The notes: generated from the sequence alone by a model not told the origin. 64,000 nt of DNA from Macrobrachium rosenbergii (GCF_040412425.1 NC_089744.1:32684243-32748242); one strand, 5' to 3'; counted from the stretch's first letter, positions 10,841 through 24,989 are shown. Numbers and translations: made by a program.

Positions 10841-13800
10841 AGATTTATTTCCTTACTTAGATTTATTTTAGATTTATTTTAAAGAAATAATTTTTTATTA
10901 ATATATTAAGAGAAATTTTGTAGGTTTTATTTGTTTAAAAGCATGAACTTGTATTCTAGAATGAACTACATGCATAAACTGTTAGTCACATTTTGTGCTT
11001 AAAATAATGTAAGCACATAAATTTTTAATAACAATTTGTATTTTTCCTAGGTATACAAACAAGAACCTTTTACATAGGAGTATCTTTCAGCACGAGCTCT
11101 AAACCAGTCGAAACTTAGTAACAAGTTGATTAAACAGGTGATTAACAGGTGTAGATGGGTGTGAGTTGGGAAGAATCCCCTCACTTAGCAACCATTGCAC
11201 TTGCTTTTCCTTTAGTTGCAGGCGCTGTGTGGGATGGTTGAGGTTGAACTAAATATGAAAGGCTCTGGTTTGCTTACCTAGCAAAAATACAAATTGTTAT
11301 TCAGAATTTATTTGTTCCTAAGGGAATACAAACCATCACCTATTAAATAGGAGATTTACTCCTTAGGTGGGAGGTCAGTCCCTTTCAACTAATGGATTTG
11401 AGAACCACCACGGAATTGACATGGTCTTGGTTGCCTTGCAAGCAAGGGAGGTCATGACTCCTGAACCCCAACTGGTCTGGCAAAATTGTTGACCAGAATA
11501 GTACGGCCCTGGGCCTGAGTGCCCCTTCTAACAGAGAGGCATAATGTCTCCCACAGGAGACCTCATATTAAAAGGCAGTATGTTCCTGGTAAGATTCAGT
11601 ATTTGGTGATGGACAAAACTCTACCTAGTCCCCTATGACCCAGATGCTGCTCTTGAGAGAGAGAACAAGGATAGAATGGAATCCAGTCATTCCACTTCCA
11701 CCTCCAGACCTAATCAGGCTTATGTAAATGAGGCAAGATACTGACCTTCCCCAAACCGGAGCATGGGTGACTATACAACATTTTTGACATCCATTGCAGG
11801 TCCAGAAGAAAGAGCATTTGTGACTTGAGTGACATCCCCTGGGTAGAATGAGGCATAGGGAGTTTGATATTTGAGACACTCCTCCTCATTTACCTGGAAA
11901 CCCAAAAAGTTCAGCCGAACAGTGAGGGACAGACTAATTCCCTTGACTTCAAAATCCCTCCCATGGGAAGGGAACTAACCTCTATCTCAGAGGGGTTGAC
12001 AGTCTGAAGAACCCATGTGAAGCCAAAAGAAAGTTTCTAGACAACTCGTGCCATTACTGCCAGTACTAAGAGCACTAATGAAAGAAGGAAACCCTAACTT
12101 TGGGAGTGAATATCTTCAAATAATTCTGAAAAGTGCAGCCTGGCAAAGCTTCATCTCATCTGGATCTCCACCTTAGATTTGGAGGGAAGAATTGAGGACA
12201 CCCAACCTTTCATCAGAAGAGATGAGACTTTAGCTAATGTTCCTACAGAGGAACAGTGGAATGAGAGCGATCCTCGCCCTACCAAAAGCCAAATGCGATA
12301 TGGCAAGCCAAAAGACTTCCACAATTACATGCCAAGGCCAGTAAAGATCAGACCTTGTATTTTCATAATGTGCTAACAAACTGATGTCCTTTCTGTTTTT
12401 CCTGTTACCTTCTGTTACTTCTTTCAAATAAACATCATATTCTTCAGAAGCTTGAATTTCAAGTCAATGGCCTCTGTGGACTTTTACTATATGAATAAGG
12501 TTCATCTGCTGAATAATAAATAATGATAAAAGATTGTCCAAGAGCAGAATTGAGTCTTGAAAGATACTCTTGTAATGCTTAAAGCACTAAGAACACAAGT
12601 AACCCGGGACTGAAGTTCCCGAGAGATGAAGATTGTTTTGAAGATTGTTTACCACTGAAAGTATAGACACCTCCACCAAAGAGGAGAGGTCTAACTCAAT
12701 TAGAATGACTGCAGAGACAGACCCTAGCTTTTATGTCACGTATTGAAAGGGACCTGACTCAGCTGAGTCAAAAGAGAAATTCTGGTCTGCAGAGTTTAAG
12801 CTCCGAGTAGAGAGATTCCCCCTTCTATGATACTAATCATAGAAGCTCCTCCCATTGATCCACATTTGCCGAAAAACTTTAAATTCCTTGCTACCCTGTG
12901 AGAAAATTAATTCTCTCAGGAGCCGCTGCATAATTCCAGCATAATTTGCTGGAAGTGTACTGCTCAGTGGCAAAGGCAAACAAGAAGCTGACAAGGAAAG
13001 AGGGCTGGGTTGCTGTCACAGCACTTTGACCAGAGAAGCAGCAGATAGGCCAGAGAGGAACTGCCAGCACCAAGCAAAGAAGGAATAAGAAAGACTGTTT
13101 ATCACTCCTTGAAGAGTTAGGGAAAGAACAATGAGCACAATCAAGTATTCTAGGTGATGGAACTTAATTCCACTACCACTTGGAAACTGAAAATGAAAAC
13201 TACCTGTTGAGTATGGGAACTCAGATACTTGAAGCTATCTTTGCCATTCAGGAGAGCAGGAACCAAAAATGTCCTTGCATCCAGACACTGACTGTTGAGT
13301 TGAACTGCAGTGACATTCTGCTGTGCGGAATGCATAATGTAGACAATGTGAAAGTAGCAAATTATCCACTTGAGTAATTGCACTGCTGAAGGAAGTAAGT
13401 ATGATAAATTGCTAATCTTCACTTGAAACATCAATCCAGATGGTGGTGTAATGGCTCATCCACCAGCGGGGGACTTTGTCACCCATTATGAAAACCTGCA
13501 AGTTAAACACACAGCAAAGTTAGCAAGAACAGTGCAGTGCAGATGAGTTGTTCCTGAAAGGCATACACTTGAGGCAACTCTTCCCAGGTGTGCTTTGATG
13601 CATTTGAAACTGAAGTGATATCGAAGGCAGAAAGTAAGGAAAACCTTACAAAGGTTTCTGTTGTGAAAGCAAGCAAAAGCGTCCTTAATGCTCCCTTTAA
13701 AAAGTGAAGTGGTAGGGAGATGTTCAAAATGGTATTTAGTGCCATATCAGACACAAATAAATATGAAGGTTCACACAAGTGATACAAGATACCATGTGGT

Positions 13801-14369
13801 GACAGAAGATGTAGGACCACCTGCTAAGGCCAAGAAGGCTGTTCCTGCCATGACAGGAACCACACCATTACCTCCTTAAGGTCAGTAACATGAGAGGCTA
13901 CTAAGAGGCACTCTCTGCTCCTGAGTGTCAGTAAGCTCAGGTACTTAACTTGCTGCTTGGGGATGAGGTTGGACTTCACTTAATTTATTACAACCCTCCA
14001 TCTGTGATAAAAATGTGAGAAATCCATCAAGATCTGAAGGAGTTAAGCCCTTAGAGGTGCTACAGCTCTTTAACTTAGGGTACTGTAAAAAAGCAAATAC
14101 AGTACCTTGAAAAGAGCCCAAGCTGAACTAAAGGCAGAAAGTATGCAATATTCCTGGGAAATGTCCATTGCCAGTCCCAAACAGCATCAGGGAATGGTAG
14201 ACGATTCCGCCTCTGGCAAAGTTGAGATATTTCCGAGAGTTATGAAGAATGGGTACTTGAAGGTACTCTTATCAGTTTTCACGAAAGTCCTTTCTGTCAT
14301 TGATGGGTACATGAGTATGCCCATCAAAGAGACTAGGAAGAATGCCAGATTTTAAAAGTAATTAGTCTT

Positions 14370-14905
14370 TTTCCTAGGTATATAAAAACTGTAGCCTTTT
14401 GTGTATGGAGTATCCTTCCATGCATGCACTGGACAGGCAGTGTTCTGACTAAACAAGGGTGGTATCCAGTTGGAGATAGGGGAGAGGGGATGTCCATTCT
14501 CACCCAACTGATGTTATCCATTGTCATTTCAGCCCATATAGAGAGGAAAAAATGAAGGGAAAAAATGAAGCAGGGTGGACGAAGTGGGTTACCCCCATAA
14601 GAAGGGCTACAGTTTGTATATCTATGAAAAATACAAATTAGTACTAAAAAAATTTAGTTTCATATGGGGATATAAACACTATGTCTTTCATATGTAGAGA
14701 CTCACTACTTAGGTTGGAGGTAGTACCTACAAGTAGGGATGAGCACCTTTGTGAGCAAAGCAAAGTCACCTGTAGAAAAAAGGGCACCAGCATTGACCCT
14801 GAGGATGGGGCAGTGTTTGTTCCGTGGCTCCATCTTAGGGCAGGGTGGGGCAGTGCTTCCTTCTATCCCTGCTCTGATACAGGTTGAACATTGTTCTTTA
14901 ACCAA
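14370..14905 (-). repeat. Internal copy of the DIRS-like terminal region (paralogue of 23005-23525)
   Basis: This block matches 23005-23525 over most of its length, starting with TAGGTATRTAAAnCTGTAGCC and including a shared GGATATAAACACTATG-type segment. It also resembles the outer terminus at 11050. It may be a nested copy or part of the host element. Confidence 0.7.
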
Positions 14906-17565
14906 TGATTGTTATCCTGACAGAAAATTTGACCATTAGACTGAGAAACCAGTGTTTTACGACTTTAAAAGGTGCTTTTCTTGCTCTTGTTGACGAAACA
15001 AAGACATAATTGAATGTGGAGAAAGAAGTGGAATTTGGTGTATGAAGGAGGGAAGGACAAGGTCTGAATGCATACACCTCCAGCTGTTCCAAAGAACTCC
15101 TAAGAAAACAATTCTGCTCACTGTGCTTGTCACAAAAGGCAAAAAAAGGTTACTTTCAATCATGGCAGCGGAGGAGGAGAATAGGCACTCTTGGCTACCC
15201 CCCCTCTTCCCCTCTGCTCCAAACCTGGCACTGCCAGAGGGAAATGGTAAAAAGAGTAACTTTCTATATTAATCAAGGGAGAAGGATGGGCTTCATATCC
15301 ACCCAACACTGAATAATTCTGAAGCAAGAGGTGATTCATCAGGAAATCTTGTTTTGAGGAAGGGAGAGAGGAAGGCTAACTCTCACTTATGGACAACCAA
15401 GTTCACCTAGTAGAATGGAATTTTAGGAATGCCAGCAAGACAATCCATACCTTTTATTTCCAGTAACCTCCCTAGTTGCCACCTTGTGCTGGACAAGATG
15501 GTATGCTTAACTTGGACAAGATGCCCAACTTGTCGTAGACCATTAGAGCAATATCCATAGGTTAAACCACTACGTGGTCCAGCGAAAAGTCACAGGTAAG
15601 GTCTCTAACACCAAAATATTATTACATTGAACATTACTATTATGATGTAATCTCTAAGAATGGGAGATTGATATACAACCCACAGGCTAGATTAAACAGT
15701 ACCAAAGTGATCACCTGTGCCAACTTTGGTACAAATACCTCCTCTGGTGGGAAAGTGGTAGGTGAGAAGTTTGCAGGATTCGCTGGAGACAAAGGTACTT
15801 TGTGACCTGTAGATAAGGGCATTAACCTTCTCCAAACACAATCACAAGATAATTGTGACTGTGGCAGCACACCCAAGAAGCACCTCTAAAGTGTACCTAA
15901 GGGTCAAACCTGTAAATGAAACTGAGGGGACAGAATGAAGAAGTAGTTGCTTCCCTAGGATATTTTACTCATGACAACCAAAATAAACTTTGACTTTGAT
16001 AATTGCCACTACAGTGCATCATGCAAGAAAAATGGAACTGCCCAGTACCATCCAATCCTTGGAGGCCTGTGCTGCTTCTCCCTTAGCTACAGAATGAAAC
16101 CACTAGAATTTTCCTCTCTAGAGCATTTCCAAGCCTATACCAAACTAGACACATCTCTTGAGAGTATATGAATCACGGTGGAACTGCTGTCAGAACCCAG
16201 TTCCAACTGAAATACCATAGCCCCCTTGCTTGGAGACTTGGCGAAAACCAAGAAAGAAGCAAACAATCCGTGGCACCACTACTCCAACTCCCCTACCCAC
16301 CGTGGTGCTAGCTGTGCCCACAAGAGGTGGGTGAGTTCAAAGAACTTTCCTGGAGAAGGATTGCTTGGACTGCACATGCTCAGGAGTGTGGGGGTGCCTC
16401 AAGCACATAAACAATGAGGTTCACTCTAAAAAACCTCCCAAAGAAGGCTGGGAAGAACCTTCCTTGCCGCCAGTGCAGAACCGATCTTTAGACCAGGCAC
16501 GTGAGTAGCAAATTGGCTATGCAAACTTTACACCAGGCGGGCTGCACAAGCTCTTCTCTATGCAATCCTGAGGAATTGGGTGAGAAGATTCACTCTACAT
16601 GCCTGTCCACCACAACTGTCCAACCACGGATGGACAGAGAACAATATACCCCATTGCCAGTGTTAAACCCAATTCGCAGACTTGGTACACAGCTAGTGAA
16701 CAGGCCACGTTAACCCCTCACTGTGAGCATATCGGGCAAATCCTTCTCTGTGTGACCCTGAGGAGTCACAGTAAGAAGAGCCACTCTGCCCACCTGTCCA
16801 CCATCATCTGCAAAGTTGCTTTGAGAGGGGGATGACTCGTGCACCAGATGAATAAGCCAAGCAGCCTCGACTTGATGTGAGCCAAAGGGCTCACTGACAG
16901 ATGAAATGGGAGTAGACCTCTAGCCTAAAGAGGATGGCACTGCAGTGCTGACCCTATCTGGGGAAAAGTAATTACTGCCAGTGACCAGACACCCTCACCC
17001 TCTCCTGAGGGGGGAGAGCACACAAAAGAAGCCCATCTGGACTTCGTATGTGAGGACTAGACTTCCCCTCTCTCGATACTGGCCTGTGCAGGGAAGGAGA
17101 GCAGAGTTGAAGTGGAGTCTAGATGATGAAGTATAAGACGAAGCTAAAGAAGAGCGCTTATGGCTCTCCCACTCTTCCCTCTGCTGTCCTTGCTCACCTC
17201 ACACCACAGGACAAGTCAAGTCAGGAACCAATGACAAAGTCACACTCATTGGAGGACTCTCTCCAGGAAGGACTACTACAACCAGTAACTTCTTTTCCAG
17301 TGCCACAGTCAGTAGATATGAGTCGAGCAGTAAATACCTCAGGAGATTATAAAGGCTTTCTTCATCTGCCAGGTTAAATTAGGAAGGCCACAACAGCAGG
17401 ACTATGTAATCCTTGGTAGATCAAACTCCCACAGGAACTCCATGATGACTAAACCTCGTGGACTCCTGAATAATTAGTATTGTTACTATATAAGCCAGAG
17501 AATGGCATAGCTGCTGATGAACCCATTATTAGAAGCTGCTTTAAACTGTTTACAGCACATCCCAG

Positions 17566-17675
17566 ACAACTTTCAGCAAGAAGTTCATAAGAAATTCCCT
17601 TACAACTTTCAGCAAGTTCATAAGAAATTCCCTTACAACTTTCAGCAAGAAGTTCATAAGAAATTCCCTTACAAC
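17566..17675. repeat. Three-unit tandem repeat, 36/33/36 bases
   Basis: Units at 17566-17601, 17602-17634 and 17635-17670 share ACAACTTTCAGCAAG and AAGAAATTCCCTT; the middle unit lacks three bases. It sits near the right end of the intronic DIRS-like element. Confidence 0.95.
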
Positions 17676-18569
17676 AAAATTAATTAAGAGAATTAAATCT
17701 ATTGATGGAGACAAACCACTGACAAAGGTGGCCATATCTTGGTAATGACTGCGTTAAGTTTAATTCCATCAAAATAAAATGCAGGAAGCCACAATAAATG
17801 TAATTAAACAAAAGAGAATGACAATGGGAGAATACTCATCTAAGATCCAAGTTCTCAACCGACAGTCAGGACAGCAAAAGGTAGCACATCTGTTCTCTAA
17901 TGCAGCCAAAAGGATGAGGGTTACTCCCTCACTAACCCCGTTCTCCACCTGTTAACTACAGTACCTGGTTAATCACCTTGCTACCAAGTTTTGACTGGTT
18001 GTCAGCTCATGTTGAAAGATACTCATATAAAAGTCCATTTGGTCCCATAGGACAAATGCACATTTTATGACTTAGGGCCAGTATTTAGTGATTATTAATT
18101 TTGTGTATCTTTGGTTAGAAGATCAGTTGATTTTAGTTATTTTTACATACAGTATCTTTTAGCAGCACTGGCATAATTGGCAGAAGTATGCAATTAATTT
18201 TTTTTGTTTTGCTTTTTTATATTCACTCTGAGTTCTTAGTTTTTTAGCTTGTGTATTTATTCTTGTAATTTTGTTAGAAGACAAGAAATAGTTAAAGAAG
18301 ATGGAAAAAAATTGATGAAAGATAAAGTTTACATGCGCACATTGTAAACAAGAGGGAGATGTATACAGTGCAGGAGAGTAAAACATGAAGCAGAAAATAG
18401 AGCCAACCTAAAAATCTTGTAAAACTATGAAATACAGCAAATAATTTATCAAAACTAGACACATTATGTAGTATTTAAAGTACAGGTAAATGATGATTAA
18501 CCTTTGTTACATAATGGTATTTTAGTAATTTTTCTGTAATTTATTTTGTTTCTTCCCTTTTTTTTCAAG

Positions 18570-18701
18570 GTACGGATGGAAAATGTGTCTGTGCTTGGTG
18601 AAGATGTGATTGTCAAAGATGAATTATATATCAATGGTGGGATGGTATTGCCACATAAGAGTATAGCAACTTCTGTCCTAGAACCAAAAATTATAATGTA
18701 A
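18570..18701 (+). CDS. GMPPB: GMPPB last exon with stop codon
   Basis: Forty-four codons in phase with the previous exon: [20 protein letters not shown], then [19 protein letters not shown] and KIIM before the TAA at 18699-18701. This is the canonical C-terminus of GMPPB, which ends in isoleucine-methionine in animals. The acceptor is preceded by a long T-rich tract. Neither exon has a stop or frameshift, so the locus looks functional. The 3' UTR must begin at 18702; AATAAA-like signals occur at about 19325 and 19465, but which one is used cannot be decided. Confidence 0.95.
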   Translation, partial: VRMENVSVLGEDVIVKDELYINGGMVLPHKSIATSVLEPKIIM

Positions 18702-21700
18702 ATTAGTGTTTACAGCAGTGTTTTTGTTCTGTGATTTTTCATTTTTACTAGTTACTTTTATAATAGCTACCACACTGAAAAATTAGAACAGTAATGAGGG
18801 GTCTCAGTTTTAAAATTCAACTTTGTGATATGACTTTATCAACCTGATACAGTATATTTACCATCATCAGCTTTTGAACATTTCAACTTTTATTTGTCAT
18901 TTTAAAGTTTTGGTTATGTAATCCTTTCATCAGAATTTCATCTTTGTACAATTCTGGTAGAAGGCATCTTCTTCAACAAGTTCCATTTATAATCCTTTTG
19001 AGCTACCATTCATTCAGATAAGCAAATACTAATTCCTTGGCTGAAAATTTTACTATTGGGTAGTGGTTAGTAAAGTAAATTTTGGTGGTAGCCTATTAAA
19101 AGTTTAAATAATCACACTATATTCATCCAATCTTGACATTTCAATTATAGAGCCTTTATTTACAGATATTCTCAGCAAAATGAGGGAATCCTAACATTGG
19201 TGAAAGTATTCTACTGGTAGAATGACTTTAGTTCCTTTTCTGAAGATACACATGGATTTTGTTTTCACCAAAATTTACTTTGAATTTATTTTAGACGTAT
19301 GATACTGAATGTATCAGCATAAGAATAAAATGAGAATTTTCTATCTGAAAATATCAGAACTGTTATAAATTAATTTCTAGGAGAATAACATTTCCATGTC
19401 TAACTAGAAGATGACATTAAGATTTCTTTAATTAAGGTGCAGCTGAAAACCTTTGATTTTAAAGAAATAAAAAGATGGTAGTTAAATTATGCTTATGTGT
19501 GCGTAGAACCTCACAGTCTATTCAGGTTTAGGAATCACAAGTGCTTCCATCCTGTAGGTCTTCGTTTGTTATTCATGTGCAATATGTATTACATTAAATA
19601 ACAGAAATATGACCTGTTTAATACACTACTCTTCATACATTGTAATGAGGTGTGTGGAACTTTGAAAAAATTCTCATATTTACCTTTATAAACTACAGAT
19701 TAGAAATGTGATCAACAGCAGATGTTTCAGTTTATTTTTGTTAAATTAATACATAGTAGTATTACATAAATTTTCTCTGCTAAAACCAGGTATTCTATCC
19801 TCAAGTTAGAAAAGTGTATTGACTAATTATACACAAGCAGGGAGTTTAGGAAAAAACTATGGTTTTTGAATTCTGATGTACGGTTATTTTTGGTGGCAAT
19901 ACTTAATATCTTTCATTACATATTAACTTGCATAGCGTTTTTCTTGCACACTATTTTCTAATTATTTTTTTAATGGTTTATGCACTATCATTGACAATGG
20001 GTATTCTGCACTATAAAGTTTAATGCTATGAACCCAACATATTCACAAGTTACAGGGCCAATATTTTCCAAATACAGTATTCTGGGAAGATCCTAAAAAA
20101 ATAAGAGAAATTGTATTCTTTATTTACCTCTTCTGTATATTTTTTGATAATTGAATTATTGTCTAGCATAAGCATAGTACTGTACAGTATAGCAATTGTG
20201 TATTGAAGGTATACCAGTGCCTTTAAATACATTAATTTTGTACTTAAAATTTCAGAATCACAGAAAATCATCATTAACACTTATAATTTTTAAGGGTATT
20301 TGCAGATAATAATAATACAGTAATAATGACGATAATACATAAAATAATATAGATATGTCACAAGGGACCTTGTGAACTTGGCCCAGAAGTCCATCCTTTG
20401 TGAATGTTGGACATTATTGTTGTGTAGTAGCATGGGTATTTGTGTAGTAAATTTTTATACAAGCACTTGGTGAAAGTCTAGTTTTTGTAATTGTATGAAC
20501 CTACATGCTTAAAAATAATCTTTATCCTGTATTGTTAATTTGTAAGGAAACCTTACTCAGTTTGATGTTTAGTATGATTAGGCTTATATTTTCACATTAT
20601 AATGTTATTGGCACTCAGAATACTTCTCAAGAAATGTATTTTAAGTTTTTATCAGATACAAGAGCTGATCCCTTTGGGTCAGCCCAGTGACAGGTAAATA
20701 TTCTTTGAATCACTTAACAATTTAATAATAATTTTTCTATAAATGACACAGTATTCATCAGAAATCACCAGAAAATTATGAAATGCATACATAGTATATA
20801 CAGGAGGAAAGTTGATGTTATTAAATAAGTATTTGAATATTGCTTCCTACTTCTACAGTATAGTTAATTGATTATACTGTGGCTTGGTTTTTTATTTTAT
20901 CATTTCCCATTGACATAAGCTGGCAGAATCTGCAATTTGAAGTGATGTTATTGTTGAGGCCTATTCTATTTTAACATAAGTGATAAAAAGATTGTTATTG
21001 CTGTTTAGTGAAAGAGGTGACCAATAAGGAAAGTTTCTCTGCCCATGAACTTTTTCTCTTGATTAGTTTCTACGATTTTTAATTAACTTTGGTATATTTT
21101 GCCTTATTTTTTGTGGATATTAAATTTCAAGTCTTGATAGTATGATCAAACTTGAGTAGACACAATTTTTGTTTAAAGCCTTTCCAGGAAGATTTCCCCA
21201 TGTTTGAAAAAGTCCAAATTGATTTATTTAAAGAATATAATACCTTAATCCTGGACTGGTGTAGTACTTGAATTATGGAAAAGATATTTTTAGACCACTA
21301 GCTGGGCACACCTGGACTATAAAAAAGTCAAGTTCTCCTGAGCTAGTGTGCTCTGTTTGGTATGTTTATGAGGAATTTTAATTTTTAAATGTTTTTACAG
21401 TGAACTACTTAGAAGCAAACTGTACACTTAGCCTTTGTTGAGGAATGGTTCACCTACAAAATACTAATTGTGTATTTTAGTAAGAATTTTTTTTTTTTTT
21501 AGTATACAGTACTCCATTAATCCAATAAAATATTCATGTTAAATTAATGTTTCTAGAAATGAAATTATATATGTGCATTTTTGCATCTCTAATATAGTTG
21601 ATATTAGATAGCATAAGTTATCTTCTAAGAATTTGGTAAATCACAAAAACAACAGACAAGTCATTTGTTGCTGACCACCAAATTTACGTAACCTAAACAG

Positions 21701-23000
21701 TAACCATTTAGGTATAGGGAGTGGATTAATTATGTTGTAGAAGACTGTAGATATTATTTTATACTTATTGATGCAACATGCAACTGTATCCTATCATATT
21801 TTCCCTAAGTAATCAGAGCTTTGATTTTCTGGGACTTTCTGCAGTAGCAGTAGCATTCAGTGGAAATGGTGATCTAGTTACCGTTTTAAAATAGTTGATG
21901 TGGTTAAAATTAGAAGTGTGTTAATGTTGTTGTTTGGGTGTAATAAACATTAATTTACAACATCCCAAATCAGGGATTTGAAAGTTCTGCTTTAACTTTT
22001 CAGAGCTAACAAAAATAGGACAATACCATATTAGATTTTGAACCCTGAAGCAAAGATCAGAAGGAATGAGAATCCTGTTTTCACTTATTTTTCAGTTTTG
22101 TACAAATTTTACATTCATTTGCAACTGTCTAGATTTTTAAAGTAACCTTGGATGTAACTGTTTAGCTTGGAAATTTCATAATCTTGTTGTATGCATGTGG
22201 AGGTGACTCAGGATTTAATAGTATACAAAAGAGGTAATTTTTAAGCAACTGTTCAAGGACTTGCTCAATCATTATATACAAAAAATAATGAAGTTACAGT
22301 AGTATTTCAAGCTTACCAATTTAGCCTTTACCAGTCCATACATTGTTCCAAATGGAAAAACCCCATGTGAAATCTGCACTTATTGTTCAATTCAAAATAA
22401 TACTGTCAATTTCCTAAACCCTTATAAAATTTTATTTTATTCCAGAGTAAATGCTTTGATAATGAAATTAATATAAAAATGATGAAGTTCTCATGATGCT
22501 GTTTTCCTTGAATGTGAAAGGCTAATAGACATTCAGAAATGCAGTTGTTAGTGTCCTATATTGATTGTGCCTTAAAATTAGAAGTCAAGATTTTTGCACA
22601 ATTCCAGAGGCATGCTTACTTTTATCCCTTTGGAACAGAGTTGTTTAAACAATTATTTAACAAAGCCATGTCCTTGTGTCTCTTACAAAGCAAGTATTAT
22701 CTTTGTTGCTGTAACTATCTTGATTAATGCTATCATCTTTCTCATATTGAGAAGTATTATTTATCTGCAGTATTTGTGCCGGTAAAGGAATTAAATAATC
22801 ATTTGTATATTTGCAATGATTGTTTACCTGCCCTTTTGATATAAAGTAAATTAAGTAGTTGTAAGTGATGCTGATAATCCAAAACAGGAAAAACTCACAG
22901 TGCAGTGAACATGACCAAGATCATGGAAGGTACCCATCTACCTTCATGAATGAATTATGGTTTTCCTTTTAAAATGGAAAATTTTTCACATAACTTGTAT
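18702..23000. other. AT-rich stretch without recognised features, beginning with the GMPPB 3' UTR
   Basis: No open frame resembles a known protein, and no terminal repeats or long tandem repeats were seen. The first several hundred bases are presumably GMPPB 3' UTR. The remainder is treated as intergenic. Confidence 0.6.
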
Positions 23001-23004
23001 TATT

Positions 23005-24110
23005 TATAGGTATGTAAACTGTAGCCTTTTGTATGTGGAGTATTTACACAGCCAGTCCACACATGCAGTGGACTGGCTGTGTAAATGACTAAACAAGGGT
23101 GGTACTCAGGTGGAGATAAGGATGGATGCCCATTCTTACCCAACCAATGTTATCCATTGTCCTTTTGGCCTGTATGCGGAACAAAAAACTGAAGGGAAAA
23201 AATCAAAATGGGTAGACGAGGTGGGCTACAGTTTGTATACTCATGAAGAATACAAATCACTATAACAATTTGGCATTTATCCCAATGGGATACAAACACT
23301 ATGCCTTTCATATACAGAAACACTAGGTGGGAGGGAGGTTGCACCCACAGGTTAGGTTGAGGACCTTTGTGGGCAGTGTGTGCCACCGTGCAGAAAAAAG
23401 ATACCGACTGCTCTTCAGGCACTGACCTGGAGGTTGGGGAGGTGGCGCTTCACTGACATTGACCTGAAGGGCGGATGGTGTTCCCTTTACCCCGACTCTG
23501 CATAATACAGACTGGAATCATGTCAGCCCAATCCCGAAAAGCTCGGTCCCCCTCTGCAGAGGTGGGAAAAACACTGTCAGCAGCCTAGGTTAGGGATAAG
23601 TCTCCCCCATTTGTTATAAAGGGGGAGACGAGGGCTCGCATTGTAAATTAGTAGAATGGGCTCTTAGTATCACCTACCTGTACTCGTCTGGGTCTGGCTT
23701 ATACTCAAACATGAATATTCACAGCTAAGGGTCATGGAGATAAAATGGGTTGGTGCACACACACTATCCAAAGCCCTCGAGTGAGCCATGGCATACCTGG
23801 ACAAATCCTGGTGGTAACACTCGTTGAGCTGCCATCCTGGGCCCCACCGAAAAAGTGTTGAGGGGCTTCTGGGCGACATCCCTCAACTAGAATGAGGTGA
23901 AGGTAGTTTGATGGCACCAGACTACCATTTTCATTTCCTGTTGGACTGATAAGCTCTTCCGGAAGGCGAGATGGGGCCCAACACCCCTAATATCAGAGCT
24001 CACAGGTGGATCAGAGGGTCCTTTGCACTACCAGAAGACTCAAAGGTTTTGGAGAATACCTCCTGTAGCCGGAAGGCGATGGTGTTTGGATACCTCCTTC
24101 TTGCGACTTC
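23005..24110 (-). mobile_element. DIRS-like fragment with recombinase C-terminus
   Basis: The left 520 bases match 14370-14905. At 23985-23890 the minus strand reads IRGVGPHLAFRKSLSVQQ and then WCHQTTFTSF. This is clearly homologous to the recombinase segment IRGIAPTLAFRKNLSVQQ and WSRQTTFTSFY at 203-400. The histidine of HxxR is changed here (SSDIRG) and a stop replaces the tyrosine, so the relic is dead. It ends abruptly near a poly-T run at 24113-24128. It includes a 23-base inverted repeat at 23044-23085 around the sequence GCAGTGGACTGG. Confidence 0.75.
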
Positions 24111-24989
24111 CCTTTTTTTTTTTTTTTATTTAAATCTTCAACTGAAAATCCTTACAGAAAAAGTCGACAACTATAAACCCAAGAGGGCTCTAAAGGGAAA
24201 TCAGCCTGCAAAGACAGACAAGTAGGAAAGGTAATAAATAAAGATGTGGGAATAGAAAATAAAACCAATACACTTGAATTCAAGAGACATCAGAAGTCAG
24301 GAAAGGATTTGCTCCTCACTTAAACATTTGGAGAACAGAAGATTCCTCAGCTGCAATATGCAGACTATTACAAATTCTAGTTGTAGCCAAGACAAAACTC
24401 CTAGCAAACTTAGTAGTATTAAACCTGAGACTAGAAAATTAAATACTGCCACAACAGCCTGCCTAGTGTTGCAAGCAGAAACCTAGGTTGCATAAAAAGT
24501 GCAAGGATGCAACTTACTTTACATCTATGCCATAAGTCACATTTCAGTGTTGACTGATAAAATAGCTCTAGGGTTAGAGTTTGAAGACCACACTGAAGAA
24601 TAGTTTACTCCAAATAAGGAAGAAGAGAAGTTAAAACACCTAAATATACTGGCTTCACCACAAAACATTATAAAACATTTCTGCATGAAACCAACTTTTT
24701 GAGAAACAGAGGAAGCAGTATTACATATTTCTAAGTGTCATTAACATTTAAAACCATACCATTTAAATGTAAATCAGGGTGCAAAAGCAAGAGTGTTCTG
24801 GATTGACTATCATATTTTGAGATTTAGAAAGGTTAAGCTTCAAGTCCCAAAACCTCATCCACCACTCTTTGTGCTCTCCAAAGTTGATGAAAAACTTATC
24901 TTTCAAGCCAATATGTAAGTATGTGAAATCTACAGGATTGTTGGATGATAGTCAATATGCATATAGGAAGTAGGTACATGCAGTGCTCT

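Larger units (their letters stand above)
11050..18035 (-). mobile_element. DIRS-like element with inverted termini, highly decayed, inside the GMPPB intron
   Basis: About 100 bases at 11072-11175 are the reverse complement of about 17945-18035 (shared core GAGTATCTTTCA). Near the left end, minus-strand 11990-11755 reads PYASFYPGDVTQVTNALSSG and PAMDVKNVV. This aligns with TFTSFYLWGVTHRSLDTFSLGP of the DIRS recombinase at 203-310. Inverted termini plus a recombinase tail at the same relative place support DIRS. Reverse transcriptase and RNase H could not be recognised. A related terminus nested at 14370 suggests that a second copy or internal complementary sequence lies inside. Confidence 0.65.
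9810..18569 (+). other. GMPPB: Last intron of GMPPB (8.8 kb), filled with retroelements
   Basis: A GTAAGT donor at 9810 and a polypyrimidine tract plus AAG acceptor ending at 18569 delimit the intron. It contains a minus-strand LINE relic (10165-10840) and a DIRS-like element with inverted termini (11050-18035). Both are antisense to the gene. The remaining parts, 9816-10160 and 18040-18560, are AT-rich with nothing recognised. Confidence 0.9.

Noticed and set aside
17123..17377. Plus-strand frame of 84 codons with Ser/Pro composition
   Set aside because: It lies in the decayed DIRS-like intron element with no family similarity and no splice context.
17566..17675. A possible CRISPR-like array
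   Set aside because: The units are contiguous with no spacers, and the genome is eukaryotic; it is a plain tandem repeat.
23044..23085. Perfect inverted repeat suggesting a hairpin RNA gene
   Set aside because: It lies in a DIRS terminal region; the paralogue at 14400 does not keep the palindrome, so it is likely a local rearrangement.
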